NCBI GenBank assembly: GCA_018268995.1
Contig: JAFDVL010000099.1
Location: 1 to 43,972, forward strand
Length of the DNA stretch: 43,972 nucleotides
Direction of reading: 5' to 3'
Origin: Acidobacteriota bacterium
GTDB taxonomy: Bacteria > Acidobacteriota > Blastocatellia > RBC074
The notes beneath the pieces were generated by a model, which was not told the DNA's origin, searched no databases, and saw only the letters and a program-made list of their open reading frames with translations. The position numbers and the translations under genes were made by a program. This document shows positions 7,250 through 15,053 of the stretch, in pieces (the stretch's first letter is position 1; each line of letters opens with the position of its first letter).

Positions 7250-8644
7250 ATGGTAGCCAAGCTAAAATTCGCTATGCAAGGAACAGAACTAGCCAGCCAT
7301 TACCACAAACCACTTGCGCTCTTTGAGGAACTCTTTGGCGCGGGGAAAGACCATGTGTTCCGCGCACCCGCCAGAATCAATATTCTGGGCGAACATGTGG
7401 ATTATGTTTCGTACTTGCCAACTGCCTCGTTGCCTTTTGGAAGTCACGAACATGAAATGGTGATGGTGTATCGCCGGAATGAGGCAGGAATTGTTCGGGG
7501 TGCTTCAACCAATAACCAGTTTCCGCCCTTTACCTTCGATCTCAGCGAAGGTAAGCCACAACCGCATCAGACCTGGCTAGAGTATTTGTATGATCGGCCA
7601 ACCCCAAATCCGCATTGGGGCAACTATGTCAACGGCGCGGTCTTTTTTGCGCTTCACAAAACGATGCTGAAAAGGCGACACGGCTTTGATTTCGTCATCG
7701 GCTCCTCCATTCCTCCACAGGGCGGGTCTTCGTCGTCTTCGGCACTCACAGTTTTGGCTGGCGCGGCATTCCGAGAGATCAATGACATCCCATTCTCCCC
7801 GGCAGAACTGGCGCAGGATTCAGCCCAGGCAGAATGGTACGTGGGAACACGCGGAGGAGCGCTTGATCACACAACCATTTGCCTGGCGGAACGACACCAT
7901 GCCGTTCACGTCCAATATGCGCAGCATCAAACCAGTTTGGTTCCGCTGCCGGAAGGCGGCTACAAGTGGATTACCTTCTTTTCGCACCCCGCGGACAAAG
8001 GACGGGAAGTTATGCTCGCCTACAACGAACGCGCTGCGGTGTCACGATTATTGATTCCCGCTTTTTTGCGGCGGCATTCCGAATGGAAGCAGGAAGGACT
8101 ATCCCCAGATTTGGCAGCGACATTGATCAAAGAATTGCCTGATGCAATTCACCCCGCCGAAATTCGGCATCAATTTCCGGAGGTATACGAGGAATGCAGA
8201 CGCGCCTTCCCGGCTCTGATTCAGGAACGTAATCACGAACCGCTGAAATTACATAAACGAGCCTTACATCATTTGGGCGAGGTCAAACGGATTTCACAAG
8301 CGGTAACCTATCTGAAAAATTCCAACGATGCGCATTCATCCATGAGGTTTCTTGGCGAGTTGCTGAACGCGACACACGAAAGCCTGCGCGATCTTTATGA
8401 AATCAGCACTCCTTTGGTAAATCAATTGCACGAAATCCTCATGCAAGACACAAATGTTTTAGGGGCGCGACTGATTGGCGGTGGCTTCGGTGGGAATGTG
8501 CTTGCCTTGACAACGGAGGATCACGTCGAATCTCTGCTTCAGCACGTTCAAGCAAAATTTTATGCCCCACAAAATCGAGATGCCGTCGCCGAAGGTGCCA
8601 TCATGGTTTCAACCCCCGGCAATGGCGTCTCCCGATTATATTAA
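7250..8644 (+). CDS. Galactokinase-like GHMP kinase
   Basis: Predicted sugar kinase that transfers phosphate from ATP to a sugar hydroxyl. From the chosen start it has 464 residues, longer than the usual 380-400 of galactokinase. Motif 1 (ARINILGEHVDY, about residues 41-52) matches the sugar-binding signature. The phosphate-binding GHMP loop is PQGGSSSSSALT near 158, with the usual GLSSSA replaced by a serine-rich version. The catalytic aspartate is D206 in ALDHT, equivalent to MDQ in galactokinase. The C-terminal ARLIGGGFGGN matches motif 3. Start choice is uncertain: ATGs at 7082, 7205, 7250 and 7274 are in frame and none has a strong ribosome site, but the stretch before 7250 does not look like protein. 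The true substrate may not be galactose, since the residues after GEHVDY differ from the family. Confidence 0.8.
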   Translation: MVAKLKFAMQGTELASHYHKPLALFEELFGAGKDHVFRAPARINILGEHVDYVSYLPTASLPFGSHEHEMVMVYRRNEAGIVRGASTNNQFPPFTFDLSEGKPQPHQTWLEYLYDRPTPNPHWGNYVNGAVFFALHKTMLKRRHGFDFVIGSSIPPQGGSSSSSALTVLAGAAFREINDIPFSPAELAQDSAQAEWYVGTRGGALDHTTICLAERHHAVHVQYAQHQTSLVPLPEGGYKWITFFSHPADKGREVMLAYNERAAVSRLLIPAFLRRHSEWKQEGLSPDLAATLIKELPDAIHPAEIRHQFPEVYEECRRAFPALIQERNHEPLKLHKRALHHLGEVKRISQAVTYLKNSNDAHSSMRFLGELLNATHESLRDLYEISTPLVNQLHEILMQDTNVLGARLIGGGFGGNVLALTTEDHVESLLQHVQAKFYAPQNRDAVAEGAIMVSTPGNGVSRLY

Positions 8645-8675
8645 ATCTTCACTTTTTTAAGGGTTGAGGAATCTA

Positions 8676-8837
8676 GCCACGAATTGACACGAATTTTCAC
8701 GAATGGAAGGCAGATTTTATAAGCCACAGATTAGACAGATTGCCACAGATTACTTTCTAAATGTGATCTGCAATCTGTGTGAATCTGTGTGAATCTGTGG
8801 CGAAGATCTATCGTGAAAATTCGTGTCAATTCGTGGC
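8676..8837. repeat. 162-bp palindromic intergenic repeat, family A copy 1
   Basis: The outer arms 8676-8702 and 8811-8837 are a perfect 27-bp inverted repeat starting GCCACGAATTGACACGAA. Inside it are units of CACAGATT on the left (8723-8750) and their complement AATCTGTG on the right (8771-8801). The same design, with the same total length, recurs at 13888-14049. It lies 32 bases after the GHMP kinase stop and contains no gene. Family known only from these two copies in the window. Confidence 0.85.
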
Positions 8838-8964
8838 TCCAATAAACGGCCACGTCTTCCCCAAAACTTTTTTTTCAACGTTCTGTCACAAAATCTTTTT
8901 CAGCGTCGTTTAGGGAGTGCAATCATTTTTTGCAATGTAAGGAATGTAAATTCCCGCCGGAAAT

Positions 8965-8992
8965 GAAACTTTATTCTCGCATCGGCGTCTAA
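8965..8992 (+). promoter_or_regulatory. ECF-sigma-type promoter
   Basis: GAAAC at 8965-8969 and CGTCTAA at 8986-8992 are spaced so that exactly 16 bases separate AAC from CGTC, the classical spacing of extracytoplasmic-function sigma promoters. It reads rightwards into a stretch with no gene that ends in a strong terminator. No ECF sigma gene lies in the window. Confidence 0.5.
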
Positions 8993-8997
8993 CATTG

Positions 8998-9132
8998 CGA
9001 AGTGAATCAAAGGGTTTGTCAGCTTTTGATTTCCTGACGATTCTGCACGGTCATTGGCTTACGACTTTTTGGTTAAATTTCCTCTACTCATGAATTCATT
9101 GGCTGTTGGAGCAATCTCCAACAGCCCTTTTT
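8998..9132 (+). ncRNA. Candidate small RNA of about 135 nucleotides
   Basis: This stretch begins where an ECF-type promoter (8965-8992) would start transcription and ends at a perfect intrinsic terminator (9101-9132). No reading frame with a ribosome site fits: the longest short frame starts at 9090 and would run through the terminator hairpin. The gap between the GHMP kinase (ends 8644) and the convergent ADOP permease (ends 9229) is 584 bases. It holds the repeat at 8676-8837, this candidate, and nothing else recognisable. The sequence does not match tRNA, 6S, RNase P or tmRNA patterns that I can recognise. Confidence 0.45.
9101..9132 (+). terminator. Perfect intrinsic terminator
   Basis: GGCTGTTGGAG (9101-9111) pairs exactly with CTCCAACAGCC (9116-9126) around a CAAT loop, followed by C and five T (9128-9132). 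It acts on the plus strand. It is 457 bases past the GHMP kinase stop, so it more probably ends a separate short transcript. The minus strand has no T-run after the stem, so it does not serve the permease gene. Confidence 0.85.
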
Positions 9133-9228
9133 ACTGCCATTCAGCGCCTATCGGACTTTACTGTCGGTCTCTTCAATTGCGCCGCCGTAGATGAAATTTC
9201 TCGATTGGCAATGCGACGCCACATCCAG

Positions 9229-11793
9229 CTATTCAGTGCGTAGCGCGATCATCGGATCAACGCTCGCGGCGCGCGCAGCGGGAATCCAAGATGCCAGGAG
9301 CGAAGCGGCGCAGAGGAATAAGGTAGCGAGCGTGAGCATATACGGGTCCCAGGGAGAGACGCCGAAGAGTTGATTCGTCATGAGCCAGCCAGCGCTGATG
9401 GCGAGCGGGACTCCCAGCCCAAGTCCGATCCCAACCTGGAAGAATGCGCTGCGAAGGACCATCCCCACGACATTAGTGCGATCAGCGCCGAGCGCCATCC
9501 GCACGCCAATCTCGTGCGTCCGCTGTTCGACGGTGTAGGCCAGCACGCCATACAAACCCACCGCAACCAGCACCAGCCCGAGTGCGCCGAAAAGCATGGT
9601 GAGAGTGGCGATCATGTTCTGCTGCCGAAACGCGCCCGCCAGCACTGTTGCGTACGAATTCACGCTGTAAACCACCAGGTTGGGTTCGACGTCCGTGATC
9701 GCTTTGCGCACCTCGGCTTCGAGGCCGGGCGGACTGCCGGGGGCCCAGATAACGATGTTGTAGAGGAAGTGGGAATTGAGGTCGAAGGTGGTGAATCGCG
9801 CATCGTCGTATTTGACACTTTGCGTTTCGCTCAGCCAGAACATCGGGCGGATCGGGTCTTTGTAACTATAGGTCATGTAGCGGAGGTCGCGCACCACACC
9901 GACGATTTCGAAGGTGTTGGCGTATTGAATGCGGTTCATTCCGAAGTGTTGACCGATTGGGTTCTGGTCTTTGAAGAAACGTCGCACGAAGGCTTCGTTG
10001 ACGACGGCAATTGGGCGCGTCGTGGCGGTGTCCTGCTCTTCGATGGCGCGGCCCTGCATAATTTGGGTGCCGAGCGTTTCAAAAAAACCGGGCATGACGC
10101 GCGCCCAGCCGGCCCCGGTGTCTTCCTTTGGACCGGGTTCGGGGCGGCCTGCGATGCGAATGCCTTCGTTCCAACTATCGCCGCTCATCGGCGCATAAAG
10201 CACGGGCGCGACCATGCGCACGCCAGGGACTTTCAGCAATCGCTCGTCAATCCGACGGTAGACCTGCTCCATTTGTTCGGGCTTGTAATCGCCGAGTGTC
10301 GGGTTAATGGAAACGAGATAGCGATCCTGCGTTTCAAACCCAAAATTCTGGTGCTCAAGATTGCGCAGGCTCTGGCCCAGGAGAGCAGCGGCGGAAAGCA
10401 GGACGAGTGACATCGCGGCTTGCGCGATCACCAGCGCTTTTTGGGCGAAGGAACTGCCGCCGCGCACGGAACGATTGCTGCCGCGCAAGGCTTCGATAGG
10501 ATCAACATGCGAAGTCATCCACGCGGGTGCAACGCCGAACAGGATGCCGGTGAGCAGCGAGACCGCGAGTGTAAAGAGCAGCACGGGCCAGGAGGGCGAC
10601 GCCTCTACCGGAATATATCGCGCCGTGCTGCTGCCGCTCTGGAACGCGAGATACAGAATGAGCTTACTGCCGCCGTAAGCGACGACGATGCCGAAAACCC
10701 CGCCGATGATGGCGAGCAACGTAGACTCCACCATCGCTTTGCGCACCAGCCGACCGCGCGACGCGCCAAGCGCGACCCGCAACGATATTTGCGCACGTTC
10801 CTTCAGTCCGCGTGCAAGCATGAGATTGGCAAGATTGCCGCAAGCGACCAGCAGTACACAGCCAGCGGCGATGAGCAGCAGCTTCAAGCCATCCTTGTAT
10901 TGGTCACGCATGGCTGCCGTACCAGCACCGCCAGGAATGAGATTCAAAGTTTGCTGACGCCAGGTCTGCTTTTCTCCGGGCTCCATATCGCCCTCATGGC
11001 TCGCAAGCCAGCTTTGGAGTTCGACGCGCAGCTTGGCTTCAAGCGTCTGGGGATTCACACCCGGTTTGACGCGCCCGATGAGGTCGAGCCAGTTCGCATT
11101 GGGGCGTTTGAGGCGATTGCCCTCGCCGCCGAACAGCGGTTCGATGTTGGTCGGAATCCAGATGTCCGGCATGCCACCGCTGGCGAGCTTCGCACCGTAG
11201 AAGCCGGGCGGAGCAACGCCGATCACAGTGAAGTTATGGCCATTGATTTGATAGCCCGCGCCCACCACCGAAGGATCAGAGCCGTATTTCTCGCTCCAGA
11301 CGTGATAACTCATGACGGCGACAGGCGGCGCGCCTGGCTGATCATCGGCATCGCTCATCAAGCGCCCAATCCAGGGATTGATGCCGAGGGTGCGGAAGAA
11401 ATTGCCGGAGACGTATTGGCCATTGCGCGTGTCAATCGGCCCCTGCGCTCCCGCGCGGCGGACACCGAGCGGTGCATTGCCGGCCTGTAGTGCAGCAAGA
11501 TCAACGAATTCAGGCGTGTTGTCGCGGAAATGCTTGTAAGCTTCGTAGGAGAAGAGCGAAAAATTGCCGTCGCTGCCTTGCGTATACCCGCCCCAGTTGC
11601 AGCAGCGGACTTTGTCGCCCACGCGCCAGAGTTCTTCGGGCTTGGTGACCGGCAGCGACTTGAGCATCACCTGATGAACGAGGGTGAAGATGGCGGTCGT
11701 CGCGCCAATCCCCAGGGCGAGCGTAATTACCGCAGTCATGGTAAATCCAGGTGTTTTTCTGAGTCGCCGCAGCGCTTCCTTCAAATCCGTCAT
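9229..11793 (-). CDS. ADOP-family orphan ABC permease (duplicated MacB/FtsX)
   Basis: An 854-residue permease with two tandem copies of the MacB periplasmic core plus FtsX unit. The N-terminus reads LRRLRKTPGFTMTAVITLALGIG, the hallmark of the acidobacterial duplicated orphan permeases. Four-helix FtsX regions lie at about residues 305-430 and 735-850, with a first helix at about 20-45 and another near 460. The second half ends in PAARAASVDPMIALRTE, the usual C-terminal signature. The start ATG 11793 follows AAGGAG. No ATPase or PadR regulator, common partners of this family, is adjacent. The gene looks richer in G+C than its neighbours by eye, which would fit recent acquisition or family expansion. 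The substrate is unknown; macrolide-efflux naming should be avoided. Confidence 0.92.
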   Translation of the reverse strand: MTDLKEALRRLRKTPGFTMTAVITLALGIGATTAIFTLVHQVMLKSLPVTKPEELWRVGDKVRCCNWGGYTQGSDGNFSLFSYEAYKHFRDNTPEFVDLAALQAGNAPLGVRRAGAQGPIDTRNGQYVSGNFFRTLGINPWIGRLMSDADDQPGAPPVAVMSYHVWSEKYGSDPSVVGAGYQINGHNFTVIGVAPPGFYGAKLASGGMPDIWIPTNIEPLFGGEGNRLKRPNANWLDLIGRVKPGVNPQTLEAKLRVELQSWLASHEGDMEPGEKQTWRQQTLNLIPGGAGTAAMRDQYKDGLKLLLIAAGCVLLVACGNLANLMLARGLKERAQISLRVALGASRGRLVRKAMVESTLLAIIGGVFGIVVAYGGSKLILYLAFQSGSSTARYIPVEASPSWPVLLFTLAVSLLTGILFGVAPAWMTSHVDPIEALRGSNRSVRGGSSFAQKALVIAQAAMSLVLLSAAALLGQSLRNLEHQNFGFETQDRYLVSINPTLGDYKPEQMEQVYRRIDERLLKVPGVRMVAPVLYAPMSGDSWNEGIRIAGRPEPGPKEDTGAGWARVMPGFFETLGTQIMQGRAIEEQDTATTRPIAVVNEAFVRRFFKDQNPIGQHFGMNRIQYANTFEIVGVVRDLRYMTYSYKDPIRPMFWLSETQSVKYDDARFTTFDLNSHFLYNIVIWAPGSPPGLEAEVRKAITDVEPNLVVYSVNSYATVLAGAFRQQNMIATLTMLFGALGLVLVAVGLYGVLAYTVEQRTHEIGVRMALGADRTNVVGMVLRSAFFQVGIGLGLGVPLAISAGWLMTNQLFGVSPWDPYMLTLATLFLCAASLLASWIPAARAASVDPMIALRTE

Positions 11794-12276
11794 TTCGTTT
11801 CTCCTTGCATGTGTTGAGTGTCGCCGCCAGGTTTCGTTTCAAACGATGAACCAGTAGGTGGTTAACAAATCGCTTTAGTACTGGTTTGGGTACAATCCAA
11901 TCTCAATTTTGTAATGAACAGGGCGCGATAGGAGGAGGCAGGTCTATCAGCTCCATACGTGTCGCTGATGTCCGCACTGCACTCGCTCTGGATATGCGAT
12001 GGTCTTCATCACCAAGTGAATCGCACGGAAGTATGTGAGGCTTCAGACAAAAACGTTTCAGTCATCGCTTTTAAATTTATAAATAATTGAGGAAATCAGG
12101 AGGTGGGTGCAGGAGTACGGCTGGAGGAATAAGAAGGGCAAAGCGGCGATCTGAGGCGTAATTTTTGCAGCCTGAGCGCTATCAAGAGGTTGCAGGAATC
12201 ATTAGCTGAGAGAATATTGCTTCGGTTGTGCCTCCCCCAAAAGACGACCAGCGGCTGCAACGACGGAGCTACAAAC
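11794..12276. other. 483-base gap: leader of the ADOP gene with inverted repeats, no gene seen
   Basis: No convincing gene on either strand. Near the permease start are a 13-bp palindrome TCGTTTCAAACGA at 11834-11846 and an inverted pair AACCAGTA (11849-11856) and TACTGGTT (11879-11886). These are possible operator sites for the permease, given that relatives are often under PadR-type control. The rest, including an AT-rich stretch near 12070-12090, shows nothing recognisable. Confidence 0.4.
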
Positions 12277-13005
12277 TTACAAAATCCGCTCCTCCGGCTG
12301 AAGAAAGCGCCACTTCCCTTCTGGCAAATTTCCCAGCTTGATGTTCCCAATTCGCACACGCTTCAGCCCCAACACTTTCAAGCCGACCAGTTCGCACATC
12401 CGGCGAATCTGCCGTTTGCGACCTTCACGCAGAACAAATCGCAATTGTTCCTGATTGATCCACTCAACGCGTGCCGGTTTTAGGGGTTTTCCATCAAGCT
12501 CTAATCCATGCCGAAGTAATTGCAAAGCCTCATCGGATAACGATCCATTGACACGGACGAGATACTCTTTTTCGATGTTGGAATTTTCTCCGACGATCTG
12601 CCTGGCGATGCGCCCATCCTGCGTAAACAGCAAAAGTCCCTGCGAATCAATGTCCAACCTGCCAGCAACGGCTAAGCCCTTCAAGTATTCAGGCTTCAGA
12701 TTTTGTGCGCCAAAACTGTTTTCCTGCGTAATCAACTGAATCGCAGGTTTGTATCCGGGTTCGGGCTGGGCGGAAACATAGCCACTGGGTTTATTCAGGA
12801 GAATGGTGACCAGGGAGGTTTGTTGTTTGCGCGCCTGTCGCGTGAGAGTAATTTTCACCTCTCTCGAAACTTTTGTGCCGAGTTGATTGACAACCTGTCC
12901 GTCAACGATGACCAAGCCGCGTTCAATAAAACTATCAGCTTCGCGACGAGAGCAAAGTCCGCGTTCAGCCATGAGTTTTGACAGGCGAATTACTTCTTCA
13001 CTCAT
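12277..13005 (-). CDS. rluF: RluF/RluB-like 23S rRNA pseudouridine synthase
   Basis: Isomerises a specific uridine in RNA to pseudouridine. The 242 residues begin with an S4 RNA-binding domain (RLSKLMAERGLCSRREAD). The catalytic domain of the RsuA/RluB/E/F family follows, with LNKPSGYVS and the catalytic aspartate in the signature GRLDIDSQGLLLFT (about 121-134). The C-terminal part RKRQIRRMCELVGLKVLGL closely resembles RluF, which modifies 23S rRNA. The exact target base cannot be decided from sequence. It lacks the long basic C-terminal tail of the E. coli enzyme. The start codon overlaps the stop of the upstream SMP-30 gene as ATGA (13002-13005), which indicates translational coupling of two functionally unrelated genes. 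Confidence 0.85.
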   Translation of the reverse strand: MSEEVIRLSKLMAERGLCSRREADSFIERGLVIVDGQVVNQLGTKVSREVKITLTRQARKQQTSLVTILLNKPSGYVSAQPEPGYKPAIQLITQENSFGAQNLKPEYLKGLAVAGRLDIDSQGLLLFTQDGRIARQIVGENSNIEKEYLVRVNGSLSDEALQLLRHGLELDGKPLKPARVEWINQEQLRFVLREGRKRQIRRMCELVGLKVLGLKRVRIGNIKLGNLPEGKWRFLQPEERIL

Positions 13006-13880
13006 CCGGCAAACTCAAACGTAGGCGTACCGCGCACGCCCGGATTGGCTTTAAAAATGCCTCCCGCGAGTGGTTGCTCAGCCAAAGCTTCCGCAGGCAA
13101 ACGAGTGCTGGCGGAGGTTATGTAAAGTGTGTCAAGATTTTCGCCGCCAAAAACCGCCGAAGTTGGACGTGCAACAGGAACCTGAATGGCATTCAGCAAA
13201 GCCCCGTTCTGCGGATTATAGCGCCTGACTTGCCAACCATCCCACAATGCAATCCACAACATGCCTTCGGCATCAATCGTCATTCCATCCGGCCAGCCTT
13301 CGCCTTCAGGAATCTCAACGACGACGCGGCGATTGCTGATGCCACCCGTGGCTTTGTCATAATCAAATGCGACACACACGCGGGTTGGAGAATCAACAAA
13401 GTACATCGTCTTTTCGTCGGCACTCCACGCCAGTCCATTTGAAATGGAGACGTCATCTACGCGTCGCCGCACACTCAAATCCTTGTCGAGGCAGTACAAA
13501 TGGCCGCAGTTCATTTCGGTTTCCGGCAGGTGCATTGTCCCCGCCCAGAATCGTCCCATCGGGTCGCATTTGCCATCATTGAAGCGATTTTCCGGGCATT
13601 CCGGTTCAGGATCGATGAGGTGAGTGAGCTGTTCTGTTATCGGGTCGAGATGAAAGAAGCCTTCGCGTAATGCCAGCAGCAAGCCGCCTGATTGCCGGAC
13701 AACTGCCGCGCCGACGTGTTGGCCAACATTAATGGCACGGTCTGTTTTGGTTGCTGGATTGTAGGCATGCACTTCAAATCGTTCGATGTCTACCCAGTAC
13801 AGAAGTTGATTCCGCGCATCCCAGCACGGCCCCTCGCCCAATTTCGCTTTCGCGTCATATTCCAATTCACAGGTAATCAT
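13002..13880 (-). CDS. SMP-30/gluconolactonase family lactonase
   Basis: A six-bladed beta-propeller hydrolase of 292 residues that opens sugar lactones or related esters with a divalent metal. Metal-site residues are recognisable: the glutamate in KLGEGPCWD near the N-terminus, the asparagine in ISNGLAWS and the aspartate in GWPDGMTID. Other family motifs are NRFNDGKCDPMGRFWAGTM and the repeated W-x-x-D strands. There is no signal peptide, so it is cytoplasmic. ATG 13880 is preferred; a GTG at 13892 would fall inside the palindromic repeat that abuts the gene. Downstream it is coupled to the pseudouridine synthase by an ATGA overlap. Confidence 0.88.
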   Translation of the reverse strand: MITCELEYDAKAKLGEGPCWDARNQLLYWVDIERFEVHAYNPATKTDRAINVGQHVGAAVVRQSGGLLLALREGFFHLDPITEQLTHLIDPEPECPENRFNDGKCDPMGRFWAGTMHLPETEMNCGHLYCLDKDLSVRRRVDDVSISNGLAWSADEKTMYFVDSPTRVCVAFDYDKATGGISNRRVVVEIPEGEGWPDGMTIDAEGMLWIALWDGWQVRRYNPQNGALLNAIQVPVARPTSAVFGGENLDTLYITSASTRLPAEALAEQPLAGGIFKANPGVRGTPTFEFAG

Positions 13881-13887
13881 ATTTTTT

Positions 13888-14049
13888 GCCACGAATTTTC
13901 ACGAATGAAAGACAGATTTTATAAGCCACAGATTACACAGATTGCCACAGATTATTTTTTGATTGTGAAATTGAATCTGTGTAAATCTGTGTGAATCTGT
14001 GGCATACAAGATTTGAATTGATTCGTGTAGATTCGTGTTAATTCGTGGC
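13888..14049. repeat. 162-bp palindromic intergenic repeat, family A copy 2
   Basis: The end arms are GCCACGAAT (13888-13896) and ATTCGTGGC (14041-14049). Inner units of CACAGATT (from about 13925) face AATCTGTG units (from about 13973). The total length and arm order equal those of 8676-8837, but the outer arms are less perfect here. It fills the whole gap between two minus-strand genes. Its right end codes the last three residues and the stop of the upstream hydroxylase gene. Confidence 0.85.
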
Positions 14050-14907
14050 CAATAATCTCCTTCGATATTCTTCTGGCCATCCTGGCGGCGCAAAAATCAT
14101 TTTCAGTTTGATCCAGAATGACGAGGGCTGTACAACATCGCGCCAAATGTCTGCCCATAAATGAAACGCCAGATAGAACGGATTATAGGAATGAACCGGA
14201 TGCAAAATGCCATATTGCACGGGCGCTTTTTCTTCGACAAAACTGCCGAAGATCCGATCCCAGAAAATAAACACGCCCGCATAATTCGTATCAATGTATT
14301 CGGCATTGCGACCGTGATGGACACGATGATGGGAGGGCGTATTGAAAATCCATTCAATCCAGCGCGGAAACTTATACACAACTTCGGTGTGAATGAAAAA
14401 CTGATAGATCAAATTGAACCCGTAGCACAACAAAATCAGCTTCGCCGAAAAGCCCACAAACGCGAGCGGAACGAACCATAACCAGTCAATCAAATGCTCC
14501 AACACCGGTTGCCGCAACGCGACCGAAAAGTTCATTAACTCGGACGAATGATGCGTGACGTGAATTGCCCACAAAGCGCGGACACGATGGCTGGCACGAT
14601 GAAACCAATAAAACCCCAAATCCACCCCTAAAAAGCAGAGCGCAATTCCCCACCATGTCGTTTCCGTTTCTGCGGTGATGAGTTGCAAGCCGTGAGCACG
14701 AATCCATCCCAAGGCCAGAATCACAAACAAAGCCTTGCCAAGCGTATCGAAAACAACCTGCATAAACACCAACGCATAATTTGCTAGGGAATCTTTCAGG
14801 ATGTATTTCCGCTCGCCTTTACGCTGCCAATACCACCATTCCAGCAAGGTGCTGGCAATAAAGACAGCAAAGGCAATGACAGCAATTGTGGATTCGGTTT
14901 TGTCCAT
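14038..14907 (-). CDS. Membrane fatty-acid hydroxylase / sterol desaturase family protein (first of two)
   Basis: A 289-residue integral membrane di-iron enzyme of the fatty acid hydroxylase superfamily, which uses oxygen to hydroxylate or desaturate lipids. The three histidine clusters are present: HRASH (about 103-107), HVTHH (about 116-120) and HHRVHH (about 193-198). Hydrophobic helices lie at about 7-25, 45-65, 80-100 and 135-165. It may act on hopanoids, sterols, carotenoids or ether lipids; the sequence does not decide which. The last codons (Ala-Thr-Asn-stop) derive from the palindromic repeat at 13888-14049. A second member of the superfamily lies directly upstream on the same strand. 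Confidence 0.86.
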   Translation of the reverse strand: MDKTESTIAVIAFAVFIASTLLEWWYWQRKGERKYILKDSLANYALVFMQVVFDTLGKALFVILALGWIRAHGLQLITAETETTWWGIALCFLGVDLGFYWFHRASHRVRALWAIHVTHHSSELMNFSVALRQPVLEHLIDWLWFVPLAFVGFSAKLILLCYGFNLIYQFFIHTEVVYKFPRWIEWIFNTPSHHRVHHGRNAEYIDTNYAGVFIFWDRIFGSFVEEKAPVQYGILHPVHSYNPFYLAFHLWADIWRDVVQPSSFWIKLKMIFAPPGWPEEYRRRLLATN

Positions 14908-14952
14908 GATGTCGGGATTGTACGCTCAATCACTTCCCGCCAACAAAGGCGG

Positions 14953-15034
14953 ATATTGGAGGCACAAACAAGATGTTTGCGCTACCTGAACACAGAAACT
15001 GTACAACAAACATCTTGTTTGTTGCTCCAAATAT
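14953..15034. repeat. REP-like double hairpin, family B copy 1
   Basis: ACAAACAAGATGTTTG (14963-14978) is exactly complementary to 15007-15022. Each arm is itself a small palindrome (CAAACA-AGA-TGTTTG) preceded by TTGGAG. This gives two inverted hairpins within the 146-base gap between the two hydroxylase genes. The core bases differ from the other family members but the architecture is the same. Confidence 0.7.
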
Positions 15035-15053
15035 TTATCTGTTTGCCGGTGAC

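Noticed and set aside
9370..11490. Long plus-strand reading frames (346 and 356 codons) opposite the ADOP permease
   Set aside because: They are antisense to a clearly recognisable permease. Their translations are rich in His/Arg/Gln with no family motif, and they arise from the codon pattern of the real gene.
11510..11842. 110-codon minus-strand frame covering the ADOP start
   Set aside because: It is in another frame over the permease N-terminus and leader, with no recognisable domain. The ADOP start has a proper AAGGAG site.
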